DNA from: Thiodiazotropha sp040507035
GTDB lineage: Bacteria; Pseudomonadota; Gammaproteobacteria; Chromatiales; Chromatiaceae
Assembly: GCA_040507035.1 (NCBI GenBank)
Contig: JBEVVR010000021.1
Coordinates: 1-64,000, forward strand
Reading direction: 5' to 3'
DNA: 64,000 nucleotides
In this document: in pieces, positions 37,683 through 46,556 of the stretch
Layout of the letters: every line of letters begins with the position of its first letter
How positions within the stretch are numbered: the first letter of the stretch is position 1
Notes under the pieces: generated by a model
Databases searched by the model: none
What the model was told of the DNA's origin: nothing
Seen by the model: only the letters and a program-made list of their open reading frames with translations
Program-made: the position numbers and the translations under genes

Positions 37683-39074
37683 ATGACGGCTTGTCTTCAG
37701 GAAACCTGCAGCGAACACAACAGCGGCGATGAGCGCGTGGAAGACGACGGGCGCGTGCCGGTGACGGTGTTGACCGGGTTTCTCGGCTCTGGCAAGACCA
37801 CCCTGTTGAACCGTATCCTCACCGAGCAGCACGGCAAGCGCATCGCGGTGATCGAAAACGAGTACGGCGAGATCGGCATCGACCACGAGCTGGTGGTGCA
37901 GTCGGACGAAGAGATCTTCGAGATGAACAACGGCTGTATCTGCTGCACGGTGCGCGGCGATTTGATCCGTATCCTCGGCCGCCTGATGCGCCGTAAACAC
38001 AAGTTCGACCATATCCTCATCGAAACCACCGGCATGGCCGACCCAGGCCCGGTGGCCCAGACCTTCTTCATGGACGAGGAGATGAAGGAGAAGCTGCGCC
38101 TCGATGCCATCGTTACCCTGGTGGATGCAAAGCATGTGGTGCAGCATCTGGATGGGTCGGACGAATGCGAGGCCCAATTGGCATTTGCCGATGTGGTCAT
38201 CATTAACAAGACCGACCTGGTGAGCGCTGATGAGCTGGCTGATCTCTCTGCCACGATAAAGGGTCGTAACCGACTGGCGCGAATTCATCAAACCCAACAT
38301 GGCAATATCGACCTGAATAGTGTCCTCGGCATCCGTGCCTTCGATCTGGAAACCAAAGTGGCGGAGATTCCCGACTTCCTGCAGGAGGAGCTCCCCTTCG
38401 AGTGGTGCGGTGAGTTTGAGCTGGAGGCGGGGAGCTACGAGTTGGCTTTCCAGCCCGGCCCCGATCCCACTATCGATATCGTCCTGGGGGCGATCGATGA
38501 AGCGCAGAGTTTCGAGGTCTGGAAAGAGAACAGCATCCTGCTCTACTCCGAAGCAGCGGCGCCACTGGCCGATACCGGACTGACACCGGCGAAGGCGCTC
38601 TACCGCCTGCCTGTGGATGCGGTATCGGGGGACCGTTATCGAATCGTCATCCCGAGAGCCGGCCGCTATCTGCTATTCACGCAGCATCTGCCGGAAGAGT
38701 TCGACATGACCCTCTCCATGAATGGTGTGACGGTCTCGGCTATAAGACAACAGGAGTACGCCAGCCCCCACAGCCATGACGAGACGGTGGGTTCGGTTGG
38801 ACTTCACCTGCCCGGGGATCTGGATCAGCAGAAGTTCGAGAGCTGGGTGGTCTCGTTGCTGCGTCAAAAGGGCCCGGACATCTTTCGCTTTAAAGGGATC
38901 CTGGCGCTAGCGGGTAAGAGCGAGCGTTTCCTCTTTCAGGGGGTGCATATGCTATTCGACGGAAATTTCGGTCGCCCATGGGGTGGCGAGGTCAGACACA
39001 ATCAACTGGTATTCATCGGTCGCAATCTGGATCGCATGGAACTGGAGAGGGGATTGGCGCAATGCAGGGCCTGA
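37683..39074 (+). CDS. CobW/COG0523-family GTPase, putative metallochaperone
   Basis: A 463-residue G3E GTPase. Motifs are Walker A GFLGSGKTT, ENEYGEIGIDHEL, the family's CXCC metal site (NNGCICCTVRGDL), ETTGMADPGPV and the guanine-specificity NKTD. The C-terminal CobW domain (about 345-460) contains PHSHDE and YVFKGILALAG-like sequence. Members deliver Zn, Co or other metals to target enzymes. Here it lies between the cyanate importer and cyanase, yet known cyanase needs no metal, so its client is unclear. The start at 37683 follows GAGAGA. Its 3' end overlaps the WD40 gene by 13 bases, suggesting a stable pair. Confidence 0.9.
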   Translation: MTACLQETCSEHNSGDERVEDDGRVPVTVLTGFLGSGKTTLLNRILTEQHGKRIAVIENEYGEIGIDHELVVQSDEEIFEMNNGCICCTVRGDLIRILGRLMRRKHKFDHILIETTGMADPGPVAQTFFMDEEMKEKLRLDAIVTLVDAKHVVQHLDGSDECEAQLAFADVVIINKTDLVSADELADLSATIKGRNRLARIHQTQHGNIDLNSVLGIRAFDLETKVAEIPDFLQEELPFEWCGEFELEAGSYELAFQPGPDPTIDIVLGAIDEAQSFEVWKENSILLYSEAAAPLADTGLTPAKALYRLPVDAVSGDRYRIVIPRAGRYLLFTQHLPEEFDMTLSMNGVTVSAIRQQEYASPHSHDETVGSVGLHLPGDLDQQKFESWVVSLLRQKGPDIFRFKGILALAGKSERFLFQGVHMLFDGNFGRPWGGEVRHNQLVFIGRNLDRMELERGLAQCRA

Positions 39075-40102
39075 GCGTGGCGACTGCGGCGGCGAATGGT
39101 GCTGAGCTGGCCTGGGCAACGGTCCTGGGCGAGAGCATAGCCGATGTTGCCTGGTCGCCATCCGGGGAGCTGTTGCTTGCCGGCACCGCGGACGGGGAAC
39201 TCTGCGCCTTGCGGCTGGATGCGGAGTGGAAATTCCGGGTCCAGGCCCACCAGCAGGGGATTACCCGGGTCTCTCCCAGTCCCGCCGGTGACACCATCGC
39301 CACCACCGGAGAAGACGGCGGCCTGCTGTTGTGGCAGGCGGAAACCGGCGAGCCCTTGGAGACCCTGGGACAAGACCAGAGCTGGGCGGAACATCTGGCC
39401 TGGTCCCCCGACGGCAAGCTACTGGCGGGCGTCGCCGGCTCTCGGATCTATCTGCGCGACGCGGATGGCAATACCAGTGAATGGGATGGCCACCCGGGGA
39501 ATGTAGCGGCCCTGGCCTGGGCGCCCAAGGGTCGCCGCCTGGCCAGTGCCACCAACAAGGGTGTCTACCTGTGGAATCCGGGCAGCTGGCAGCCGACCCG
39601 GGTATTGAGCTTTCCCGGCGCCGCCGTCTCCCTGGTCTGGAGCCATGACGGTCACGCCCTGGCGGCGGGCACCCAGGACGGCTTTCTCCACATCCGCCTG
39701 CAGCAACCGGGCGCCACCCCCCGGCAACTCAGCATGAGCGGCTATCCCGGAAAGGTGTCATCGCTGAGCTGGCATCCACGACAGTTGCGTATCGCCAGTT
39801 GTGGCGGTAGCGACCTGGTGTTGTGGGAGCTGGATGCAAACAAGGGTGATCGACGCGCCACCCCGCTGCGGCGACACAACCATACGGTGACCACCCTGGC
39901 CTATGACCCAAAGGGTGAGATGCTGGCCAGCGCGGATCGTAACGGCAGGCTCTGTATCTGGAGCACGGACCATCTGGTGGCATTTGAGATGGAGTTGGGC
40001 AGCGAGATTACGACACTGGCCTGGCAGCCCGGTGGTCATGGATTGGCCGTGGGCAGTGTGGACGGCATGGTGCGACTTTTTAACCTGGGGGATAAGCGTT
40101 AA
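39062..40102 (+). CDS. WD40-repeat protein paired with the CobW GTPase
   Basis: A 346-residue protein that is almost entirely WD40-type repeats, about seven or eight. Recurring segments are VAWSPSGELLLAGTADG, LAWSPDGKLLAGVAG, LAWAPKGRRLASATNKG and LAYDPKGEMLASADRNGRLCIW. It should fold as a beta-propeller scaffold for protein contacts; no signal peptide is seen. The overlap with the CobW gene points to a joint function, perhaps holding the GTPase and its client. I cannot assign a specific role. Confidence 0.85.
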   Translation: MQGLSVATAAANGAELAWATVLGESIADVAWSPSGELLLAGTADGELCALRLDAEWKFRVQAHQQGITRVSPSPAGDTIATTGEDGGLLLWQAETGEPLETLGQDQSWAEHLAWSPDGKLLAGVAGSRIYLRDADGNTSEWDGHPGNVAALAWAPKGRRLASATNKGVYLWNPGSWQPTRVLSFPGAAVSLVWSHDGHALAAGTQDGFLHIRLQQPGATPRQLSMSGYPGKVSSLSWHPRQLRIASCGGSDLVLWELDANKGDRRATPLRRHNHTVTTLAYDPKGEMLASADRNGRLCIWSTDHLVAFEMELGSEITTLAWQPGGHGLAVGSVDGMVRLFNLGDKR

Positions 40103-40147
40103 ACCCCCTCTTCCCTATTCATATTTAAGCAAGTCAGAGGCAAAGCC

Positions 40148-40588
40148 ATGAAAAAGATAGAGATGACAGAAGCCATAATGGAAGCCAAGCTCAAGTCGGG
40201 AATGGGCTGGGAGGCCATCGCGGAGGTGGTCGGGCTCGACCCGGTGTTCGTGACATCCGCCTGCCTGGGTATGAACACCCTGGAGGCAGCTTATGCCGAG
40301 AAGCTCTGCACCGCCCTTGGACTCTCGGATGAGGTCTCTGCCACCCTGCAGCAGTTTCCCACCAAGATATGGGAGCAGACAGTGCCAACCGATCCGGTCA
40401 TCTACCGCTGGTACGAGATCGTCGGCGTCTATGGCGAAACCATTAAAGAGATCATCAATGAGAAGTTCGGCGACGGCATCATGTCGGCCATCGACTTCTC
40501 GATGAAAATCGACAAGGAAGAGAATCCGGCAGGGGACCGGGTGTTGGTAACCATGAGTGGTAAGTTCCTACCCTATAAAACCTGGTAA
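40148..40588 (+). CDS. cynS: Cyanate hydratase (cyanase)
   Basis: A 146-residue cyanase. It converts cyanate and bicarbonate to ammonia and CO2 in the cytoplasm as a decamer. The catalytic triad can be read: Arg87 and Glu90 in YRWYEIVGVYG and Ser113 in MSAIDF, each nine below the E. coli numbering (96, 99, 122). The C-terminal DRVLVTMSGKFLPYKTW is typical. It follows the CobW and WD40 genes by 46 bases and precedes a CbiM-like gene. With the importer it makes cyanate a nitrogen and carbon source or detoxification substrate. Confidence 0.97.
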   Translation: MKKIEMTEAIMEAKLKSGMGWEAIAEVVGLDPVFVTSACLGMNTLEAAYAEKLCTALGLSDEVSATLQQFPTKIWEQTVPTDPVIYRWYEIVGVYGETIKEIINEKFGDGIMSAIDFSMKIDKEENPAGDRVLVTMSGKFLPYKTW

Positions 40589-40693
40589 GGAATCGATCCC
40601 AAGGTTGGGCCGAAAAATCCCGACAAGGATTTGAAAACGTCGCAGGCGAAAACCCCGGCGACAGCTGTAAGACAAGACTTAGAGGATACAGAT

Positions 40694-41368
40694 ATGCACA
40701 TCGAACCAGGCGTCGTGGTCGGCGCAAAAATGGCACTTGGCTATGCAACTGCAGCGGGGGTTTTCCTCTATGCGGCAAAGCACTCCCTGAAGACGATTAA
40801 AAAGGACGGACTCGCAGCACTTGGCGTTCGTGCGCTGTTGGCGACCCTCCTGGTGTTCGGTTTTTTCCAGGTTTTACCTCACTATCCGGTGGGCGTCTCC
40901 GAGGTGCATTTCATTCTCGGCTCCACCCTGTTCCTGATGTTCGGCGCCGCACCGGCGGCGATCGGTCTCGCCATGGGCCTGTTGGCTCAAGGAATCCTAT
41001 TTGCGCCTGCTGACCTGCCCCAATATGCGATGAATGTCACCAGCCTGCTGGTGCCCCTGTTCGTTATTGACCACCTGGCGCGTCGTATCATTCCCGCGGA
41101 CACCGCTTATAAAGACGTGACCTACACCCAGGCGCTCAAATTGTCCACGGCCTTCCAGGCCGGTGTGGTGGCCTGGGTGGGTTTCTGGGCCACCTACGGA
41201 CAGGGTTTCGGCGCCGAGAGCCTGACCTCGATTGCCACCTTCAGCGCCGCCTACATGCTGGTGATTGTGGTAGAGCCGCTGGTTGATCTGGCTGTTCTTG
41301 CTGCAGCTAAATCTCTGCATAAACTTCAGGGCAGTGTCCTCTTCCACTCGCGTCTCTATCAGGCCTAA
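40694..41368 (+). CDS. CbiM/NikM-like energy-coupling-factor membrane protein
   Basis: A 224-residue membrane protein with about six helices. The N-terminus is MHIEPGVVVGAK, keeping the Met-His start that in CbiM/NikM binds Co or Ni. A central PVGVSEVHFILGSTL and LLAQGILF segment resembles the CbiM core. Such proteins determine metal specificity of cobalt or nickel importers. No CbiO/CbiQ partners are in the window. The ATG at 40694, with AGAGGA upstream, replaces a longer open frame. It is last in the cyanate operon, before a hairpin, and may feed metal to the CobW GTPase. Confidence 0.72.
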   Translation: MHIEPGVVVGAKMALGYATAAGVFLYAAKHSLKTIKKDGLAALGVRALLATLLVFGFFQVLPHYPVGVSEVHFILGSTLFLMFGAAPAAIGLAMGLLAQGILFAPADLPQYAMNVTSLLVPLFVIDHLARRIIPADTAYKDVTYTQALKLSTAFQAGVVAWVGFWATYGQGFGAESLTSIATFSAAYMLVIVVEPLVDLAVLAAAKSLHKLQGSVLFHSRLYQA

Positions 41369-41384
41369 GCGGGTAGTACAGAGA

Positions 41385-41419
41385 CTGCACCGGTGAAGAG
41401 CCCATCTCCGCCGGTGCAG
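41385..41419 (+). terminator. Stem-loop at the end of the cyanate operon
   Basis: CTGCACCGG (41385-41393) pairs perfectly with CCGGTGCAG (41411-41419) across a 17-base loop, 16 bases after the CbiM-like stop. No T-run follows, so it may terminate weakly or protect the transcript end. Confidence 0.55.
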
Positions 41420-41654
41420 GATCGTACAACAGAATAGCCAATCCCGCTCACTTTGCCGCTTCCCTTGCATCTCCCCGCCCCGATTCCTCCTCTTTTCGGG
41501 CATTTACAACGATAATCGCCAATCTCAATACAGCGGGATAGTTTAAACCGGGGTGTCAACTTTGATCCTGTAGGCTGCAATGATCACCAACTTGGGGTAT
41601 TGTTGAACGCCTGAGTAGCAGTAGATCTACAACTTTCATAATGGATTAAAGGTA

Positions 41655-42677
41655 ATGGAGTCACCTGCAAGGGAATCAGTGCTTACAACCGGCACATACT
41701 ACTATCAGCAATATGCTGATGCCGACCCCGATGCCGGGGATCATCGACTGGCAGTGATACTCCCCTGTTACAATGAGGAAGCTGCGATCGCAAGGGTGGT
41801 CAGTGATTTTCGTCTCGCCCTGCCGACGGCTATCATCTACGTCTTCGATAACAACTCCACGGACAGCACGGCTGAAAGGGCCGAGCAGGCGGGAGCGCGG
41901 GTGCGCCGGGTCAACCTGCGGGGTAAGGGCAATGTGGTGAGGCGCATGTTCGCCGATGTGGATGCCGATATCTACGTCATGGCAGACGGTGATGCCACCT
42001 ATCATGCGCCGAGTGCGCCGCTGATGATCCAAAAACTGATCTCGGACAACCTGGATATGGTGGTTGGCATTCGCAATCATAACGAGAGCCAAGCCTATCG
42101 CAGAGGCCATCGTGTCGGCAATCGACTGCTTACCCGCACCATGACGGGTATATTCGGCAGTGGTTTTAGCGATATGCTCTCAGGCTATCGGGTCTTCTCC
42201 CGGCGCTTCGTTAAATCCTTTCCCGCGATGTCAAAGGGTTTCGAGATTGAGACTGAACTCACCATTCATGCGCTCGAGTTACGTATGCCCAGCGGTGAGA
42301 TGAGCACACCCTACGGCATCAGGCCCAATGAGTCGGAGAGTAAGCTGCATACCTATGCCGACGGTCTGCGCATACTCAGAACCATTATCAAACTGTTTGC
42401 TGTGGAGCGCCCGCTGCGATTCTACAGCCTTGCAGCACTTTTCTTTATATTGTCAGCAGTCGCCCTTGCGCTGCCTTTAGTGGTCACTTATGCAGACACC
42501 GGGTTGGTGCCGAGATTTCCTACCGCTATTCTGAGTACCGGGTTGACGATCACGGGGGTAATCTGTTTCATCACCGGAATCATCCTGGAAACGGTCACCA
42601 TAGGCAGGCGGGAGATAAAACAGTTGCACTATCTCACCATACCTGCAGTTTCCAAGCCAAAGCCGAATGAAACCTAG
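41655..42677 (+). CDS. Family 2 glycosyltransferase (DPM synthase-like) with C-terminal membrane helices
   Basis: A 340-residue enzyme. The GT-A domain has LPCYNEEAAIARVV, FDNNSTDST and the catalytic-type metal motif DGDATYHAP. Near residues 256-276 and 288-312 there are two hydrophobic helices, which anchor it in the inner membrane. Such proteins transfer sugar from nucleotide sugar to polyprenyl phosphate. The next gene encodes a GtrA-like protein, the usual flippase partner, 3 bases away. The sugar and acceptor are unknown. Confidence 0.88.
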   Translation: MESPARESVLTTGTYYYQQYADADPDAGDHRLAVILPCYNEEAAIARVVSDFRLALPTAIIYVFDNNSTDSTAERAEQAGARVRRVNLRGKGNVVRRMFADVDADIYVMADGDATYHAPSAPLMIQKLISDNLDMVVGIRNHNESQAYRRGHRVGNRLLTRTMTGIFGSGFSDMLSGYRVFSRRFVKSFPAMSKGFEIETELTIHALELRMPSGEMSTPYGIRPNESESKLHTYADGLRILRTIIKLFAVERPLRFYSLAALFFILSAVALALPLVVTYADTGLVPRFPTAILSTGLTITGVICFITGIILETVTIGRREIKQLHYLTIPAVSKPKPNET

Positions 42678-42680
42678 ACG

Positions 42681-43064
42681 ATGAAACAGATAGGTATGTT
42701 TGCCCTGGCCGGAAGCGTAGGATATCTGGTCGATGTCGTCGTACTCCTGCTGGCCAACCTGGTAGTGGGGCCTCATCTGGGGCGACTCATCTCCTTCAGT
42801 GTTGCGGTTGTCGCAACCTGGCTGATAAATAGAAAACACACCTTTATCAATTACAGGGAACAATCTTTAATCACAGAGTTTGCCCGCTATTTCACCACCG
42901 CCCTGGGCGGGGGTGTTGTCAATCTACTGATCTACTCCTCGCTGGTAAATCTTCTCGAGCTGACGACTTTGTGGCTGCCGTTGGCGGTTGCCATCGGAGC
43001 CCTGGTTGGCATGTTGATCAACTTTATGCTGGCAAAGCATTTTGTCTTTAGCTATCCAAAATAG
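42681..43064 (+). CDS. GtrA-family membrane protein
   Basis: A 127-residue protein with four transmembrane helices (about 5-25, 35-52, 76-97 and 102-120) and the family's RLISFSVAVVATWLINRKHTF segment. GtrA proteins are thought to flip lipid-linked sugars. Coupled to the upstream glycosyltransferase, it should move its product across the membrane for the membrane protein encoded next. Confidence 0.85.
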   Translation: MKQIGMFALAGSVGYLVDVVVLLLANLVVGPHLGRLISFSVAVVATWLINRKHTFINYREQSLITEFARYFTTALGGGVVNLLIYSSLVNLLELTTLWLPLAVAIGALVGMLINFMLAKHFVFSYPK

Positions 43065-43071
43065 CGCCTCC

Positions 43072-44982
43072 ATGCAAAGTCTGAGTGATGTCCATACTGC
43101 GGGCGCGGTAGCCATTAAATTAATCGCTACCCTTGTCGTTGTCTGTGCGTTTCTGTTTGTTCTCTACGCCAGCTACCCGGGCTATATGAATCCGGACTCA
43201 ATGAATCAGCTCACGCAGATCATTACCGGCGAGTTCAACGATTGGCATGCGCCCTTCTCCACCCTGGTATGGTCGATGATCAATGAACTGATACCCGGAC
43301 CCTTTGGTTTTGTCATCCTGGTCAATATCCTCATATGGGGTAGCATTCTGGTGCTGAGCTTTGCCTTCTATCGGCATATCGGTGTGTTGTCGATTGCAAT
43401 TTTGAGCGTGCCTTTACTGCCGGGGGCGTTCAATATGTTGGGAAATGTGCACAAGGATGTGTTGTTGGTCGGATGGTTGCTGGTGGCGACTGTTTGCGCT
43501 TATCTGGCATATCGTGAAGGCGTGGGCCAGAGTAAAAAGATGGTCTTTCTGATCCTTTCCAATTTGCTGGTCGTGGCTGCGTTTCTGACCAGGATGAACA
43601 GTATATTCGCCATCATACCCTTGCTGTTCTATATCAATCATGGTTTTGGATGGCGACGCAATATCCTGGTTATTGCTGTTTTGTTTGTATTGATGCCGAT
43701 GCTCCATGGCTCGCTCCTGGCAATGACTCAGGCTGAGAGGATGCATGCCGGCGATAGTATAAAAACCTATCAGTTGCTCGGCCTCTCATATATGCAAGGA
43801 AAAAACCTGTTTCCGGGTGAGTGGAGTGATGAGCAGACAAGGAAAATAGTCGAATCCTGCTATACACCGGTGCAGTGGGATACCGCATCGCTTTGGGGAA
43901 AGTGCGGATTTATACAAACAGGACTTGAACGCCAAAAACTTTGGGGTTCTGACAGCTTGACCAAGGCATGGTTAAGTGGAGTGGTTGATAATCCCCTTGC
44001 ACTGTTTACCCTTATGTCTGCCAGTTTTCACAAGAGCATCAATGATCCCAACTCCCGTTCCATGTTCTTCAAGGCGGGACCGAGCGAGCTGTTTCATTGG
44101 GAAGTCGAAACGGATCCCCCCAGGTTGGCGACCGCACTGGTGCAACGCTATGTCACCTCACCGCTTAATGATCGACTCGGCAGGCCGCTGCTGTTCGCGG
44201 TTATCGCTATCATCGCTCTGGCGGTGCTGTTTTTCAAACGATCGGACCTCAACAGTGACAGTGTCTTTGCCATGGCGTTGCTATGCTCCGGCCTGCTTAA
44301 CATCCTGAGTTACTTCATAGTCACGGTTTCCGCCGAGTATCGCTATTTTTACTGGTCGGGTTATGCAATTTACCTCGGTTTTTTGATTACTCTTTATTCC
44401 ATATTGATTGATAGCCCGAACAGGCGTTTGCAATCCCCCGGTGGTTGGACGCAAAAGGCTCTAATCGGGTTGCTTGGTATCAGTGTCGGCCTGGTGGCGG
44501 GGTCCACTCCTTTGCCGCCGATCGAGCGTCATTTGAGCTTGACGCCCATGGATGAAAAGGAGATCACACTTAAGGGATTGCACCCTGCCTCGAAGCCGCG
44601 CTGGATGGGAATCAGTATGGATGGCGAATTCACACCCCATGGTTGGCAAGCGGATGGTGAGGGTCGGTTGAATGGAAACAGACGCAATGGCGTACTGAAT
44701 GTCAGTGTACCGACCCATGGTTTGGCGCTGGAGCTGGTACTTGTCACGGGCAAAGATAAGGGCAGGGTGTTGATAGAGTCAGAGGGGTTCAGAGAGGTTG
44801 TGGATCTCTCGACAAGCGCTGACAAGGATAGGGTGGTGACTCTCCGGCCTACCCCGACCCAGCGGATAAACAGCAACCGTTCGCTATGGTCTGCGCCGTT
44901 GAAGGCGCTCTTCTATGGTCTTGCAGCGATTCTGTTTCTGGTCTGGATGGATTCCCGGTACAGGTCAAAAATTGCACGATAA
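43072..44982 (+). CDS. Large polytopic membrane protein, possible glycosyltransferase
   Basis: A 636-residue protein of roughly ten to twelve helices, with a soluble segment near residues 480-610 and a final helix at about 610-630. An early acidic motif after the first helix (YPGYMNPDSMNQL) resembles the loop of lipid-linked-sugar GT-C enzymes. That and the GT2/GtrA neighbours suggest it adds a sugar to a periplasmic glycan or lipid; no family is certain. Start: the ATG at 43072 follows the GtrA stop; a TTG at 43042 would overlap it. Confidence 0.6.
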   Translation: MQSLSDVHTAGAVAIKLIATLVVVCAFLFVLYASYPGYMNPDSMNQLTQIITGEFNDWHAPFSTLVWSMINELIPGPFGFVILVNILIWGSILVLSFAFYRHIGVLSIAILSVPLLPGAFNMLGNVHKDVLLVGWLLVATVCAYLAYREGVGQSKKMVFLILSNLLVVAAFLTRMNSIFAIIPLLFYINHGFGWRRNILVIAVLFVLMPMLHGSLLAMTQAERMHAGDSIKTYQLLGLSYMQGKNLFPGEWSDEQTRKIVESCYTPVQWDTASLWGKCGFIQTGLERQKLWGSDSLTKAWLSGVVDNPLALFTLMSASFHKSINDPNSRSMFFKAGPSELFHWEVETDPPRLATALVQRYVTSPLNDRLGRPLLFAVIAIIALAVLFFKRSDLNSDSVFAMALLCSGLLNILSYFIVTVSAEYRYFYWSGYAIYLGFLITLYSILIDSPNRRLQSPGGWTQKALIGLLGISVGLVAGSTPLPPIERHLSLTPMDEKEITLKGLHPASKPRWMGISMDGEFTPHGWQADGEGRLNGNRRNGVLNVSVPTHGLALELVLVTGKDKGRVLIESEGFREVVDLSTSADKDRVVTLRPTPTQRINSNRSLWSAPLKALFYGLAAILFLVWMDSRYRSKIAR

Positions 44983-45079
44983 CCCGACATTCTCAGCCAT
45001 CGAATCTATGGGTTGTGGATACGTGGGGTCTTAGTGGTTCAGGTTGTAGCTGAGTGTTCGCTGCCTATAAAGCTGTAAA

Positions 45080-45100
45080 TGGTGGGGCAGGGCCCCACCA
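45080..45100. terminator. GC-rich hairpin between convergent genes (repeat copy 2)
   Basis: The same 21-base stem-loop as at 24475-24495 (9-bp stem, AGG loop), again flanked by AGCTGTA on the left. It lies between the convergent membrane-protein and OmpA-like genes. Recurrence at convergent gene ends suggests a bidirectional terminator or a dispersed palindromic repeat. Confidence 0.6.
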
Positions 45101-45135
45101 TATTGTGCTGGAGACTCAAACAGGGTTTGCTTAAC

Positions 45136-45969
45136 TCAGTCGCGAATCACGATCTCCACCCGGCGGTTTTTCAGGCGTCCCGCGCTGGTGCTGTTGTCCG
45201 TAATGGGTTGACTCTCGCCAAGTCCCATGGTGTCGATTCGCGCACCGTCGACCCCGGCCTGCATCAAGGCGTTCTTGACCGAGATCGCGCGCCGTTCCGA
45301 GAGGTCCTGGTTATAGGCGTCGCTGCCTACATTGTCAGTATGGCCCTCGATCAGGAGCGTTTTATCCGGATATTCGGCGAGGAAGGAGGCAACCTTGTCG
45401 ATGGTGCTCTTGGCCCCAGGCAACAGCTCGGTCTTGCCGGTTGAGAAGAGTACATCGCCCAGGGTCAGGACAATGCCGCGCTCGGTCTTCATTGCCTGCA
45501 GTTCAGCGAGTTCCTGACGCAGCGCCTCCGCCTTGGCCAGGGCGTTCTCCCGCTCCATCAGGGCCGCCTCCTTCTCCCGCAGCGCCTCGGACTTTGCCTG
45601 TTGTTCGAGTTGAATCTCAATCTCCCGGGCGCGCAGTCGCTCCTTGTCCTTGACCTCGCTCAGCTCGGTGAGCTTGGCATTGGCGGCCTTGCGGGCGGCC
45701 ACAGATTCCGCGATCGAGACGCGGGTGGATCCGACATAGGCCAGGGAGCTCATGTCTTCCTCGTTTTCGGCTTGCGCGGCGCGGCTCAGCGCCTGATTGG
45801 CGCGTTCCAGTTCATCGGGTGCATAACGCAGCAGCTGTTCATTCTGCTTTGCCTCGGCAAAGGCCTGTTCGGCGTCGAGCAGGGCCTGATTTTTTTGCAG
45901 CGTGCCGCAGGCGGTGAAGAGTAGTGCCAAAGATGTGGCGGTGATCGAAGTGATCATAATTCGAGACAT
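45136..45969 (-). CDS. DUF4398/OmpA-domain outer-membrane lipoprotein
   Basis: A 277-residue protein. A signal with lipobox LLFTAC gives an acylated Cys near residue 21. A helical DUF4398-like segment and long coiled coil (about 30-160, AREIEIQLEQQAKSEALREKEAAL) follow. The C-terminal OmpA domain has LFSTGKTELLPGA, IEGHTDNVGSDAYNQDLSERRA and NRRVEIVI for peptidoglycan binding. It probably tethers the outer membrane to the cell wall. GGGGAGA precedes the ATG. The next gene upstream, 46008-46403, is a shorter relative, so the pair may be duplicates. Confidence 0.88.
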   Translation of the reverse strand: MSRIMITSITATSLALLFTACGTLQKNQALLDAEQAFAEAKQNEQLLRYAPDELERANQALSRAAQAENEEDMSSLAYVGSTRVSIAESVAARKAANAKLTELSEVKDKERLRAREIEIQLEQQAKSEALREKEAALMERENALAKAEALRQELAELQAMKTERGIVLTLGDVLFSTGKTELLPGAKSTIDKVASFLAEYPDKTLLIEGHTDNVGSDAYNQDLSERRAISVKNALMQAGVDGARIDTMGLGESQPITDNSTSAGRLKNRRVEIVIRD

Positions 45970-46007
45970 GTTTGATCTCCCCTAAATCTATGGGTCTGTA
46001 TCGTGGT

Positions 46008-46403
46008 TTACCTGCTCCTGGCACGCATGATCTCTTCACGCAACACCTGAATGCTATTTTCCAGCTCCTTGACGGCCATTTCCGCCTCGGTCTTTGCCGC
46101 TATGGCCTGGGCCAGCTCCGCATCGGCCTGGGCCTCTTCAGCAAGGCGCTTTGCCTCCCCATACTCCTCCTTGGCGATGGCGGTTTCCGCGCGCTTCAAT
46201 TTCTGTTTCGCGCGATCTATGGCTACCGGGGCATGCTTTATGGTCTCTTGATTGTTTGCTGTCACCAGGGAGGTTTTGGCAGCGGCCATCTCTGCGACCG
46301 GCTCGGGGGTGGAGCTGCAGCCGATAAGCAGGGAAAATGTGAGTGCGCTGAAGAGGGGTATTGCGCATGAGCGCCCTTTGCTGAGGATGAGATCGATCAT
46401 CAT
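46008..46403 (-). CDS. Short DUF4398-type lipoprotein
   Basis: A 131-residue protein with a lipobox LLIGCS (Cys near residue 29) and a helical, Ala/Glu/Lys-rich domain (HAPVAIDRAKQKLKRAETAIAKEEY). The second half is a coiled coil ending in EEIMRARSR. It resembles the N-terminal portion of the OmpA-type lipoprotein downstream, without the OmpA domain. AAGGA precedes the ATG. Function is unknown; probable outer-membrane stress or wall-associated role. Confidence 0.75.
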   Translation of the reverse strand: MMIDLILSKGRSCAIPLFSALTFSLLIGCSSTPEPVAEMAAAKTSLVTANNQETIKHAPVAIDRAKQKLKRAETAIAKEEYGEAKRLAEEAQADAELAQAIAAKTEAEMAVKELENSIQVLREEIMRARSR

Positions 46404-46556
46404 GACAAGGTTCCTTTATCGGTATAGGTGTCGGTCCAATAGCTATTTCAGCTTGAATAAGGCTGATTATTAGAGCGAAAGCCTGCTGCGTCAACCTGTT
46501 CAGACTGAGGTATAGAAAAAGTTGTTGATTCTGTGCCTCGGCACCGCTGCAACGGC

